Source: Euryarchaeota archaeon UBA226
Lineage (GTDB): Archaea; Thermoplasmatota; Poseidoniia; Poseidoniales; Poseidoniaceae
Assembly: GCA_002505935.1 (NCBI GenBank)
Contig: DAWL01000097.1
Location: 1-6,118 of the forward strand
DNA length: 6,118 nucleotides
Direction of reading: 5' to 3'
The notes under the pieces: generated by a model
Told to the model about the DNA's origin: nothing
Seen by the model: the letters and a program-made list of their open reading frames with translations, nothing else
Databases searched by the model: none
Part shown: positions 1 through 6,118 of the stretch, in pieces
How the letters are laid out: each line of letters opens with the position of its first letter
How positions within the stretch are numbered: the stretch's first letter is position 1
Position numbers and translations under genes: made by a program

Positions 1-1890
1 GCTGAGGTTCCAATTCCAGATCGTCTAGTTGATCAGGTCATTGGACAAGAGGATGCTTCGGTAGTAATTCGCAAGGCTGCAGAGCAGCGAAGACACATGA
101 TGATGATTGGAGATCCAGGTACTGGTAAGTCCATGCTAGCGCGTTCGATGACAGAATTGTTGCCAAGCGATGAATTGGAGGATACTCTATGTTACCCCAA
201 TGATGACGACGACAATGAACCAAGGGTCAGAACAGTTCCTGCCGGCCGTGGAGACCGTATCGTGAAGACTCAGCGTGAACAGATTCGCATACAGAGGGAG
301 AAACATCAGAGAACTCTGCTCATCGCAGTTGTTGCAGTAGCTTTCCTCTTGGCCGTTTTGGCCATTCGTAGCGGCGACCTCTTGACATTGATTTTTGGAA
401 TGTTGTTGCTTGCTTTCGCCTACATGTTCATCTCCAACAGGTTGCGTTCGGGGGATGAAGCCAGCCTTCCTAAGGTATTAGTCAAACATGAAAGAGATGA
501 CGACCCTCCATTCGTAGATGCAACTGGAACCTTGGCGGGGAGTTTACTCGGGGACGTTAGGCACGACCCCTTCCAATCCGGAGGTATGGAGACTCCTGCT
601 CACGAGAGAGTTGAGGCTGGAGCCATCCACAAGGCCAATGGCGGAGTACTCTTCATTGACGAAATCAACTTGTTGAGACTAGAGGAACAGCAGGCTTTGT
701 TGACTGCGATGCAGGAGCGAGCATTCCCCATCAGTGGACGTAGTGAACGTAGTAGTGGGGCCTTGACAAAGACTGAGCCAGTTCCTTGTGATTTTATTCT
801 TGTCGCAGCCGGAAACCTTGACGCTATCCAAGGAATGCACCCAGCATTGCGAAGCAGGATACGCGGATATGGATACGAAGTATACGTGAATAGTGAAATG
901 CCGGATACCGCCAAGAACCGAAGGCGCCTGATTCGCTTCATCGCTCAAGAGGTGGAGAAGGATTTGGATACCAAGAGAGCGATTCCTCACTTCGACAGGT
1001 CCGCAGTTGGCATGGTGTTGCGAGAAGCACAGAGAAGAAGTGGCAGAAGAGGAAAACTCTCACTCAGACTGAGAGAATTAGGAGGATTAGTTCGAATCGC
1101 AGGGGATCTTGCCGTAGAAGAGGGTGCTGAATTCACTTCTGCCAAACATGTTCTTTCCGCTAGAAGAATTGCTCGGCCATTGGAACAACAGGTGGCCGAT
1201 AGGATGATTGAGAGGCGCCAACAATACAGTCTTCTCGTCAATGAAGGTGAAAGAGTAGGTCGAGTAAATGGTCTAGCCGTATTAGGTGCGGATTCAGGAC
1301 TCTCTGATTTCAGTGGTATAATGTTGCCAGTAGAGGCTCTAGTAACTCCATCTCAGGCATCAGGAGGCAAGGTCTTTGCAACAGGCGGTCTTTCTGAAAT
1401 TGCTAAGGAAAGTGTAACCAACGTTTCTGCTGTGGTCAAGAAGTTGACTGGAAAGGACGTTTCAGATTTCGATATTCACATTCAATTCGTTGATACACAT
1501 GGAGTGGATGGAGATTCGGCTAGCATTACTATCGCAACTGCAATTATCAGTGCCTTGGAGAATATTCCAATCAAGCAGAACCTTGCTATGACAGGTTCGC
1601 TTTCCGTACGGGGAGAAGTATTGCCGGTTGGAGGAGTTACAGCCAAGATTGAGGCTGCAGCCAAGAGTGGAGTCAAGACAGTATTGATTCCAAAGGCGAA
1701 CGCACAAGATGTATTGTTGGATGATCAGTTCATCGATAATGTCGAAGTTATTGCAGTCGATTCACTTGATGAAGTTATGGAGAATGCTTTGGTATCTACC
1801 GATAGCAAGCCTGGTCTAGTTGAGAGGTTGTCCAAGGTCATCGATAAGTTGACCCCCGAGATTACAGCATCAGGAACTCAGTCGGTCTGA
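1..1890 (+). CDS. lonB: Archaeal membrane-anchored ATP-dependent Lon protease (LonB), 5'-truncated by window edge
   Basis: LonB is a membrane-bound AAA+ serine protease that unfolds and degrades damaged or regulatory proteins on the cytosolic face. The frame is open from base 1, so 629 residues are visible; residue numbers here start at base 1. The first residues (LVDQVIGQEDA) are the conserved region just before the AAA+ core, so only a short N-terminus is missing. Walker A GDPGTGKS is at 37-44 and Walker B GGVLFIDE at 214-221. Between them lie two hydrophobic helices (about 105-122 and 126-145), the hallmark of archaeal LonB. Sensor-1 is AAGN ending at N272, and the arginine-finger region RSRIRGYGYE follows at about 284-293. 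The protease domain has GDSAS with nucleophile S506 and GGVTAK with K549. Their 43-residue spacing equals that of the Ser-Lys dyad in known Lon proteases. No frameshift or intein is seen. Identification is very secure. Confidence 0.97.
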   Translation, partial: AEVPIPDRLVDQVIGQEDASVVIRKAAEQRRHMMMIGDPGTGKSMLARSMTELLPSDELEDTLCYPNDDDDNEPRVRTVPAGRGDRIVKTQREQIRIQREKHQRTLLIAVVAVAFLLAVLAIRSGDLLTLIFGMLLLAFAYMFISNRLRSGDEASLPKVLVKHERDDDPPFVDATGTLAGSLLGDVRHDPFQSGGMETPAHERVEAGAIHKANGGVLFIDEINLLRLEEQQALLTAMQERAFPISGRSERSSGALTKTEPVPCDFILVAAGNLDAIQGMHPALRSRIRGYGYEVYVNSEMPDTAKNRRRLIRFIAQEVEKDLDTKRAIPHFDRSAVGMVLREAQRRSGRRGKLSLRLRELGGLVRIAGDLAVEEGAEFTSAKHVLSARRIARPLEQQVADRMIERRQQYSLLVNEGERVGRVNGLAVLGADSGLSDFSGIMLPVEALVTPSQASGGKVFATGGLSEIAKESVTNVSAVVKKLTGKDVSDFDIHIQFVDTHGVDGDSASITIATAIISALENIPIKQNLAMTGSLSVRGEVLPVGGVTAKIEAAAKSGVKTVLIPKANAQDVLLDDQFIDNVEVIAVDSLDEVMENALVSTDSKPGLVERLSKVIDKLTPEITASGTQSV

Positions 1891-1903
1891 GTCTTCAGTG
1901 CAG

Positions 1904-1916
1904 TTTTTCTTCTTCT
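1904..1916 (+). terminator. Pyrimidine tract after lonB, possible archaeal terminator
   Basis: Fourteen bases after the lonB stop there is an uninterrupted T/C run (TTTTTCTTCTTCT). It is flanked by a weak 5-bp inverted repeat, TGCAG (1899-1903) and CTGCA (1915-1919). Archaeal RNA polymerase often terminates at T-rich tracts without a strong hairpin, so this could separate lonB from the next gene. The 77-nt gap would allow a new promoter, but I see no convincing TATA/BRE box in it. The call is weak. Confidence 0.3.
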
Positions 1917-1967
1917 GCAAGTCATTTCAAACGAATGTGTTGAAAGGTTGTTTGCCAACCCGAGACA

Positions 1968-3314
1968 ATGACTGAACAGACCTCGGCAACTAAGGGTTCT
2001 CTTCTAGTCATCACTTTGGTAGTCATCGTGGACATGATTGGATTTGGAATCATCATTCCATTTCTTACATTCATGGTTGACCATCTTGCTCCCCAAGGAA
2101 CTGACAAGGGGATTTGGGTAGCCGCATTGATGTCTGCTTACGCAGGAGCTGTCTTCTTGTTCTCATCATTTTGGGGCACTCTTTCGGATCGCTATGGCAG
2201 GCGCCCAATCCTGATGTTTGGCTTAGCAGGAAATACGGTGGCATTCGTCATTTTCGGGCTTTCAACCTCCTTGTGGATGGCTTTCTTTGCGCGTTTGTTA
2301 GCAGGTTTATTCAACGCAAACATTCCTGTTGCTCGAGCCTATATCTCGGATGTCTCAAGACCTGAAGAGGTTGCAAAGAGACAGGGATTGATTGGAGTAG
2401 CATTCGGTGTAGGATTCACAATTGGACCGGCATTGGGAGGTTGGTTATCACGCCCAGCGTCTTGGACTTGGACAGACGCCTTCGTAGGCACCATCTTCGA
2501 GACCCATCCGTATCTATTACCCTGTTTGGCATCTTCAGGGCTATCTTTGTTCGCTCTATTGCTTGCATTCCGTTTACTTCCAGAAAGTCATGCACCAGAA
2601 AATCGAAGTAAGGCCAAGAAGACTACTCCGATGAAGGAACTGAAGAGTAAGTTTAGCGATATTGGTAGTTTGATGAAGCGCCCTGTAATCAGCCCATTAC
2701 TGTACAGTGGGATGTTTTTCTGGGTTGGTTTCACAATAATGCATGTCGTCTTCATCCTCTTCACCATGATGCCAGCAGAATCCGGAGGGCTTGATTTCAG
2801 TGAGTCGGATAATGGGATTGTATTCGCATTTATCGGGCTAATTGGTATGGTGACTCAAGGAGGTATGATTGGACCTCTTACCGAGCGTTATGGTTCAAGC
2901 AGGTTAATTGCAATGGGCCTGTCCATTGCAGGCTTGGGATTGATTGCGATTCCATATGTTGACATCAGTATTGCATGGACAGGCATGCTTGTAACCTCAT
3001 TGTTGATCGCCTTTGGTAACGGCTTATTCACGCCCAGTAACATGGCGATGTTAAGCAACCACTCCTCGTATGATGAACGGGGTTTGGTAATGGGGGTCTC
3101 CGAGAGCCTGCGTTCTCTCTGTTCCTTGTTCGGAGTTCTAATCGGTGGAATAGTGTGGGATTTAACCTGGGATGGGGATTCTCTATTCACATATCACACC
3201 GCATTTTGGTTATGTGGCTTATTTTCTTTCATCGCAGTCATCATACATGTTACTGGAGGTGCATGGGATGTAGATGACCCAGCGCTGAAGGGTAAGGAGG
3301 TCGAGGCAGAATGA
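1968..3314 (+). CDS. Major facilitator superfamily transporter, DHA1 (drug:H+ antiporter)-like
   Basis: This is a 448-residue integral membrane carrier, the usual size for a 12-helix MFS protein. TM1 holds the D22-MIGFGIIIP motif typical of the TetA/DHA1 group. The loop between TM2 and TM3 carries MFS motif A (G70-TLSDRYGRRP). TM5 carries the antiporter motif C (GVGFTIGPALGG, about 147-158). A charged central loop (about 205-240) separates the two halves, and a degenerate motif A (GPLTERYG, about 302-309) marks the second half. Motif C suggests proton-coupled antiport, i.e. export, but the substrate cannot be read from sequence. The start is forced: an in-frame TGA lies at 1941-1943, no other start follows it, and the next Met (residue 23) is inside TM1. 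There is no clear Shine-Dalgarno near this ATG. The stop overlaps the next gene's start by four bases, which suggests a two-gene unit. Confidence 0.93.
   Translation: MTEQTSATKGSLLVITLVVIVDMIGFGIIIPFLTFMVDHLAPQGTDKGIWVAALMSAYAGAVFLFSSFWGTLSDRYGRRPILMFGLAGNTVAFVIFGLSTSLWMAFFARLLAGLFNANIPVARAYISDVSRPEEVAKRQGLIGVAFGVGFTIGPALGGWLSRPASWTWTDAFVGTIFETHPYLLPCLASSGLSLFALLLAFRLLPESHAPENRSKAKKTTPMKELKSKFSDIGSLMKRPVISPLLYSGMFFWVGFTIMHVVFILFTMMPAESGGLDFSESDNGIVFAFIGLIGMVTQGGMIGPLTERYGSSRLIAMGLSIAGLGLIAIPYVDISIAWTGMLVTSLLIAFGNGLFTPSNMAMLSNHSSYDERGLVMGVSESLRSLCSLFGVLIGGIVWDLTWDGDSLFTYHTAFWLCGLFSFIAVIIHVTGGAWDVDDPALKGKEVEAE
2909..2930. repeat. Perfect 8-bp inverted repeat inside the MFS gene
   Basis: TGCAATGG (2909-2916) and CCATTGCA (2923-2930) are exact reverse complements around a 6-nt spacer. 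An mRNA hairpin could form here. It lies in codons for a hydrophobic helix (IAMGLSIAG), where repeated Ile-Ala and Gly codons could produce it by chance. No function is assigned. Confidence 0.5.
3294..3301 (+). promoter_or_regulatory. Strong Shine-Dalgarno for the isoaspartyl peptidase gene
   Basis: AAGGAGGT lies inside the last codons of the MFS gene with a 9-nt spacer to ATG 3311. This is a near-complete anti-16S match and the best ribosome site in the window. It favours ATG 3311 over the in-frame ATG at 3323. Together with the ATGA overlap it indicates translational coupling to the carrier. Confidence 0.85.
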
Positions 3315-4081
3315 GTGGCATCATGTTGGTTGTACATGGCGGTGCAGGACATGGGGCTAAGGACCAACCCGGAGTTGATGCCGCCTCTGCAGCTGCATGG
3401 AAGGTTCTCGAGTCTGGAGGTAGTGCCTTAGATGCAGTATTGGTTGCAGTTGAAATTATGGAGAATGATCCTCGTTTGAACGCAGGAACTGGCGGTCGTC
3501 TAAGGGACGATGGCAGTGTTCAACTCGATGCCGCAGTTGCTACTGGTGATGGCCGACTTGGTCTAATCATGGCTATTGAAAATACTCCTAATCCAGTATT
3601 GGTCGCTGCGGACCTGCTGGATGAGCCATTCCATATTTTGGCAGGAAGGGGCGCGCGTGAATATGCCGACAAAAAGGGGCATCTCCTTTCAAACGTCCAA
3701 GGAAGCCCGAGTCCGAGCGCCAATGATACCGTAGGTGCAGTGGCTAAGGACAAAGATGGAAACATTGCAGTTGCATCCTCCACAGGGGGTTGCAGTGGTC
3801 GCCCGGTAGGTAGAGTGGGAGATACTCCAATGTGGGGTTCTGGACTTTGGTGTGAAGAGGACGTAGCAATTGCAGCTACAGGAATCGGAGAGGAGATTAT
3901 GCTGAAGATGCTGTGCCATAGAGTGGCTCAAAGATATCATCACAATGGAGATCTAGATGAAGCGATGAATTGGGGTTTGAATTTGTTTGAATCTGATGTT
4001 GAAGTGGGTTTGATCGCAATCGCAGGAGATGCCGTAATGGGTTTAGCAAATACGGAAATGCCTTGGAAGAGTTATACTTGA
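3311..4081 (+). CDS. Isoaspartyl peptidase / L-asparaginase, Ntn-hydrolase (asparaginase type 2), compact form
   Basis: Enzymes of this family hydrolyse beta-aspartyl (isoAsp) dipeptides and L-asparagine in the cytosol after autocleaving into alpha and beta chains. At 256 residues this is shorter than the usual roughly 300 or more. The N-terminal VVHGGAG (7-13) and R-L-NAGTG (55-61) are family signatures. The predicted cleavage site and nucleophile is T140 in SAND/TVGAVA. STGG follows at 157-160 (T158), then GRVGD at 167-171 (R168, D171) and ATGIGE from 189 (T190). Spacings from T140 to T158, R168 and D171 match those of E. coli EcAIII (T179, T197, R207, D210), so catalysis looks intact. The residue before the nucleophile is Asp, where the E. 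coli enzyme has Gly. The linker between GAREYA and T140 is much shorter than in EcAIII, which accounts for most of the reduced length. There is no signal peptide. The gene overlaps the upstream carrier by ATGA, so co-translation is likely. Confidence 0.92.
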   Translation: MSGIMLVVHGGAGHGAKDQPGVDAASAAAWKVLESGGSALDAVLVAVEIMENDPRLNAGTGGRLRDDGSVQLDAAVATGDGRLGLIMAIENTPNPVLVAADLLDEPFHILAGRGAREYADKKGHLLSNVQGSPSPSANDTVGAVAKDKDGNIAVASSTGGCSGRPVGRVGDTPMWGSGLWCEEDVAIAATGIGEEIMLKMLCHRVAQRYHHNGDLDEAMNWGLNLFESDVEVGLIAIAGDAVMGLANTEMPWKSYT

Positions 4082-4087
4082 CAATGC

Positions 4088-4097
4088 ATATTTTTCT
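4088..4097 (+). other. AT-rich element in the 63-nt gap (terminator T-tract or TATA-like box)
   Basis: ATATTTTTCT begins 7 bases after the peptidase stop. Its T5 run (4091-4095) could end the carrier-peptidase transcript. The same AT-rich patch lies about 50 nt before the next start and could equally be a TATA-like box for the AI-2E gene with a short leader. The sequence does not distinguish these readings. Confidence 0.25.
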
Positions 4098-4136
4098 AGG
4101 TTCACGAAGGGATATGTTTTCAACGCGTCCCATAAT

Positions 4137-4140
4137 GGAG
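4137..4140 (+). promoter_or_regulatory. Short Shine-Dalgarno for the AI-2E family gene
   Basis: GGAG sits four bases before ATG 4145. The spacing is slightly short but usable. An in-frame TAA at 4133-4135 rules out any start further upstream, so this site and ATG 4145 define the start. Confidence 0.55.
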
Positions 4141-4144
4141 CATC

Positions 4145-5563
4145 ATGGGTGAGGTACAACTGGACTCAGCACAATTTGCAAGGCGGCTGGGAATAATCAC
4201 TAATTTCTGCGTATTACTTACCCTTCTGATATTTGCTGCCATTATGCTGGAAGATGTACTCAAGCCATTTATTATCGCCTTGGGAGTATATTTCATCCTG
4301 AAACCGGGTGCTGATGCGCTCAATAAGACTGGTTTCAATCTCTATCTTTCATATTTCACAGTCTTGATGATGTTCCTCCTGTTACTGGTAAGCAGTGCTT
4401 ACTATTCATATTCTCAAATCGATGATTTGATGGAAGATGAAGACAAAATGGCGGAATACAATTCCAATCTAGAGAAAAGATACATCGATCTCAAGGACTC
4501 CGCCTTGTTCGGCTCATTCTTTGCAAGCGATGAAGGGAATATGTCTGTCAAAGATCACCTGATCACCTTTGGTTTGATTGAAGAAGGGGGCGAGGTAAGC
4601 GATCTCTTCGGGGCAGTATTGTCGTTCATAGGAGGTCTTGGTACAACTTCAATTACGGTACTATTCTTCTTGATGTTCATAATCTTCGAAGCGGGTCTTC
4701 TACCTGGAAGAATATCGGCTGCTTATCCGGGCGAAGCGAATGAAAAAATCAAGGATGTACGTGCGGACATTGAGGAGAGTATCAATGTCTACATCATTGT
4801 GAAAACAGGTGTTGGGGTAGGAACTGCTTCAATAGCAGGTATCATTCTATTCATATTCGGAATTGACCTGTGGTTCTTGTGGGCTCTATTGACCTTCATC
4901 CTCAATTATGTTCCTTATATCGGTTCATTGGTTGCCAGCGTTCCTCCATTATTACTTGGTTTCATTATGCTGGAACCAGGTACTGTCATATTCATGGGTA
5001 TTCTATTGATTGTTAATCAACAGATATGGGGTAATATCATCGAAACTAAGTGGTGTGGTAGTAAACTAGACATCAGTCCAGTATTGTTGTTGATAGTAGC
5101 AGCCTTTGGTTTCTGGCTTTGGGGAATAATCGGAATGGTTCTTTCTGTTCCATTCGTGGTCATCTTCAAGATCATCCTTGAGAATATTGAACCAACACGT
5201 CCGATTGCAATTCTGATGTCTGAACGGGCCCCCGATTTGATGGAGGCTTACAAGGAGGCATTGGCGGACGGCGTGTTGACCAGCGCAGAAATCTCTCATC
5301 TGGCGAAGATTCAGCAGAAGATGGGCTTCACCGATGATACAATGGACAAAGTGGCAGGATTGGCTGCAATCAACCACGCCATCGAGAGAGGTAGCGTTAC
5401 TGAGGATGAGAAGAACTTGGTGGTAAGAGCTGCTGAAATGGTTCTAGGAAGTCGTCATTTGAAGATGCTCAAGACTTCTCTCAAGGCAGGAGTGATTGAC
5501 GAGCATGCTATGGAAGCAGTCCAATTGATGATCGCTAGACTTTCACCAGATGAAGAGGAATAG
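4145..5563 (+). CDS. AI-2E (PerM/TqsA/YdiK) family membrane transporter with C-terminal helical repeat domain
   Basis: This is a 472-residue polytopic membrane protein. Hydrophobic segments lie at about 15-36, 39-53, 66-88, 152-187, 214-240, 242-275, 279-297 and 310-347. A polar, charged region at about 89-150 falls between TM3 and TM4, where AI-2E proteins have their soluble loop. The family core is clear in the second half: FILNYVPYIGS (251-261), a long hydrophobic stretch, NQQIWGNIIE (291-300), then SPVLLLIVAAFGFWLWGIIG (311-330) and VPF at 335-337. Known members act as carriers for diverse substrates (some Na+/H+ antiport, AI-2 export), so the substrate here is unknown. After the last helix, about 110 residues (361-472) form a soluble acidic tail not needed for the fold. 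The start is fixed by an upstream in-frame stop and GGAG. The gene faces a converging neighbour with a 3-nt gap. Confidence 0.9.
   Translation: MGEVQLDSAQFARRLGIITNFCVLLTLLIFAAIMLEDVLKPFIIALGVYFILKPGADALNKTGFNLYLSYFTVLMMFLLLLVSSAYYSYSQIDDLMEDEDKMAEYNSNLEKRYIDLKDSALFGSFFASDEGNMSVKDHLITFGLIEEGGEVSDLFGAVLSFIGGLGTTSITVLFFLMFIIFEAGLLPGRISAAYPGEANEKIKDVRADIEESINVYIIVKTGVGVGTASIAGIILFIFGIDLWFLWALLTFILNYVPYIGSLVASVPPLLLGFIMLEPGTVIFMGILLIVNQQIWGNIIETKWCGSKLDISPVLLLIVAAFGFWLWGIIGMVLSVPFVVIFKIILENIEPTRPIAILMSERAPDLMEAYKEALADGVLTSAEISHLAKIQQKMGFTDDTMDKVAGLAAINHAIERGSVTEDEKNLVVRAAEMVLGSRHLKMLKTSLKAGVIDEHAMEAVQLMIARLSPDEEE
5249..5542 (+). other. Three degenerate helical repeats in the C-terminal tail of the AI-2E family protein
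   Basis: Residues 369-394, about 406-434 and about 439-466 align on a shared pattern: a short helix ending in Gly, a hydrophobic turn residue, then an acidic helix. The anchors are EALADGVLTSAE, HAIERGSVTEDE and TSLKAGVIDEHA, with the Gly at 376, 416 and 449. The pattern resembles the helical hairpins of TerB-like or SHOCT-like add-on domains, but I cannot assign a family. It should lie in the cytosol if the last helix exits inward. It may be a regulatory or interaction module. Confidence 0.55.
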
Positions 5564-5566
5564 AAT

Positions 5567-6118
5567 TCAGCCTAGTCTTTCGAACAGCAGTACCAATGGG
5601 TCTCCGAATAGAATCAGTGGAACCAATGCTGGGAAGAGCATGGTAATGAGTGGGAATTTGAGACTGACCCAAGCAGAATCTCTACCTTGTTCCTCTAAAT
5701 CTTTGATTTGTTGACTCAGTTGTTCCGCATCTGGAGTTCTGCGCGGGGGCCGAGTACTACTCGCAACTGTTGTGCTACCATCTGGACTTTGAACCACCTT
5801 GTCCAATAGCCAAACGTGTTTATGGGGAATTTCTGTCAATGGCATACGGATAGAATGCCAAGCCATCCGCAAGTCCTTCATGCCTTTCATATCCCCGCGT
5901 TTTATGTTTATGGCTAACAGAATGAATGGCAAAATGAGGAACGATAGTCCTCCCCAAATGAACAGAGAAATCACTGGAGGTGATCGGATTCCACCTGAAC
6001 TGAACTCCCAGATTGGCTCCAGCGTGTACCACGAAGGAATCAGCATTGCTACCCACATCATGGCTTTTGCATCCGCACCACCATGTAACAAGCGCATTCG
6101 CCATGCGAATTCGAATAA
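5567..6118 (-). CDS. Archaeal A24-family preflagellin/prepilin peptidase, C-terminal part (start beyond right edge)
   Basis: Enzymes of this family are membrane aspartyl proteases that cleave the class III signal peptide of archaellin and type-IV-pilin-like subunits. The frame stays open to the window edge, giving 183 visible residues; the Met at 6095-6097 is internal because coding continues before it (LFEFAWR). GGADAKAMMWVAMLIPSW matches the second active-site region of A24 peptidases, with the catalytic Asp encoded at 6071-6073. The first catalytic Asp, in an earlier helix, is off the window. Then come a membrane helix (VISLFIWGG to LLAINI), a basic stretch with IPHKHVWLLDK, and a polar linker at 5678-5797 rich in Ser/Thr/Pro/Arg/Gln/Glu. 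A final hydrophobic segment (WVSLKFPLITMLFPALVP, then FGD) resembles the C-terminal module of archaeal preflagellin peptidases. FlaK-like archaellin peptidase versus pilin peptidase cannot be decided here. It converges on the AI-2E gene with three bases between stops. Confidence 0.85.
   Translation of the reverse strand, partial: LFEFAWRMRLLHGGADAKAMMWVAMLIPSWYTLEPIWEFSSGGIRSPPVISLFIWGGLSFLILPFILLAINIKRGDMKGMKDLRMAWHSIRMPLTEIPHKHVWLLDKVVQSPDGSTTVASSTRPPRRTPDAEQLSQQIKDLEEQGRDSAWVSLKFPLITMLFPALVPLILFGDPLVLLFERLG

Noticed and set aside
600..1707. Opposite-strand open frames within lonB
   Set aside because: They have no recognisable domain or ribosome site and lie fully inside a strongly conserved gene, so they are shadow frames. 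The same applies to those opposite the MFS, peptidase and AI-2E genes.
97..1890. LonB starting at the ATG triplet at 97
   Set aside because: The frame is open back to base 1 and encodes conserved LonB residues (DQVIGQEDA and others) before the ATG. The Met codons at 97-105 lie just before Walker A, inside the AAA+ core.
2114..2365. Second + strand open frame inside the MFS gene
   Set aside because: It is out of frame within conserved MFS motif A to TM5, is Cys/Arg/Ser-rich, and has no family resemblance.
1968..3314. Tetracycline or drug resistance gene
   Set aside because: Motifs A and C place it among DHA1-like antiporters, but the substrate cannot be inferred and there is no mobile or resistance context.
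4145..5563. Autoinducer-2 export or quorum sensing
   Set aside because: The family name is historical. Members carry varied substrates, and there is no luxS or other signalling gene nearby.
5567..6097. Complete small membrane protein starting at the minus-strand ATG at 6097
   Set aside because: Coding continues to the window edge without a stop, and the GGAD active-site region follows immediately, so the true start must lie upstream beyond the window.
1..6118. Defence island, mobile element, CRISPR array, tRNA or attachment site
   Set aside because: No direct repeat array, terminal inverted repeats, transposase, integrase, nuclease cluster or tRNA-like cloverleaf was seen. All five genes are housekeeping or transport-type families in compact order.

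Overview
The window is ordinary archaeal chromosome, with four genes on the + strand and one converging from the - strand. It most resembles a marine Thermoplasmatota-type euryarchaeon, such as Marine Group II / Poseidoniales. Two genes support an archaeal origin. The first is a membrane-anchored LonB protease, with a transmembrane hairpin between Walker A and Walker B. The last is an archaeal A24 (preflagellin/prepilin) peptidase carrying a GGAD active-site motif. The genus-level guess is inference, since there is no rRNA or other marker in view.

Layout: (1) positions 1-1890, LonB, missing only a short N-terminus at the left edge; (2) a 77-nt gap; (3) 1968-3314, a 12-TM-type major facilitator (DHA1-like); (4) 3311-4081, a compact Ntn-hydrolase isoaspartyl peptidase/L-asparaginase, joined to the transporter by an ATGA overlap behind a strong Shine-Dalgarno; (5) a 63-nt gap; (6) 4145-5563, an AI-2E/PerM-family membrane protein with a cytosolic C-terminal domain of three degenerate helical repeats; (7) a 3-nt gap; (8) 5567-6118 on the - strand, the C-terminal part of the A24 peptidase, whose start lies beyond the right edge.

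The genes do not form one recognisable pathway. LonB does membrane-associated protein quality control. The isoaspartyl peptidase removes damaged (isoAsp) dipeptides or asparagine and may be functionally coupled to the MFS carrier. The AI-2E protein is a carrier of unknown substrate. The A24 peptidase processes class III signal peptides of archaellins or pilins. A loose theme of protein turnover and damaged-peptide disposal (LonB, carrier, isoaspartyl peptidase) is possible but rests only on adjacency.

No tRNA, rRNA, CRISPR array, insertion sequence or phage gene was seen. Intergenic space is very small and all five reading frames look intact. I found no convincing undescribed system. The most noteworthy points are the AI-2E C-terminal repeat domain, the coupled carrier-peptidase pair, the shortened autoprocessing linker of the peptidase, and the near-abutting convergent gene ends.
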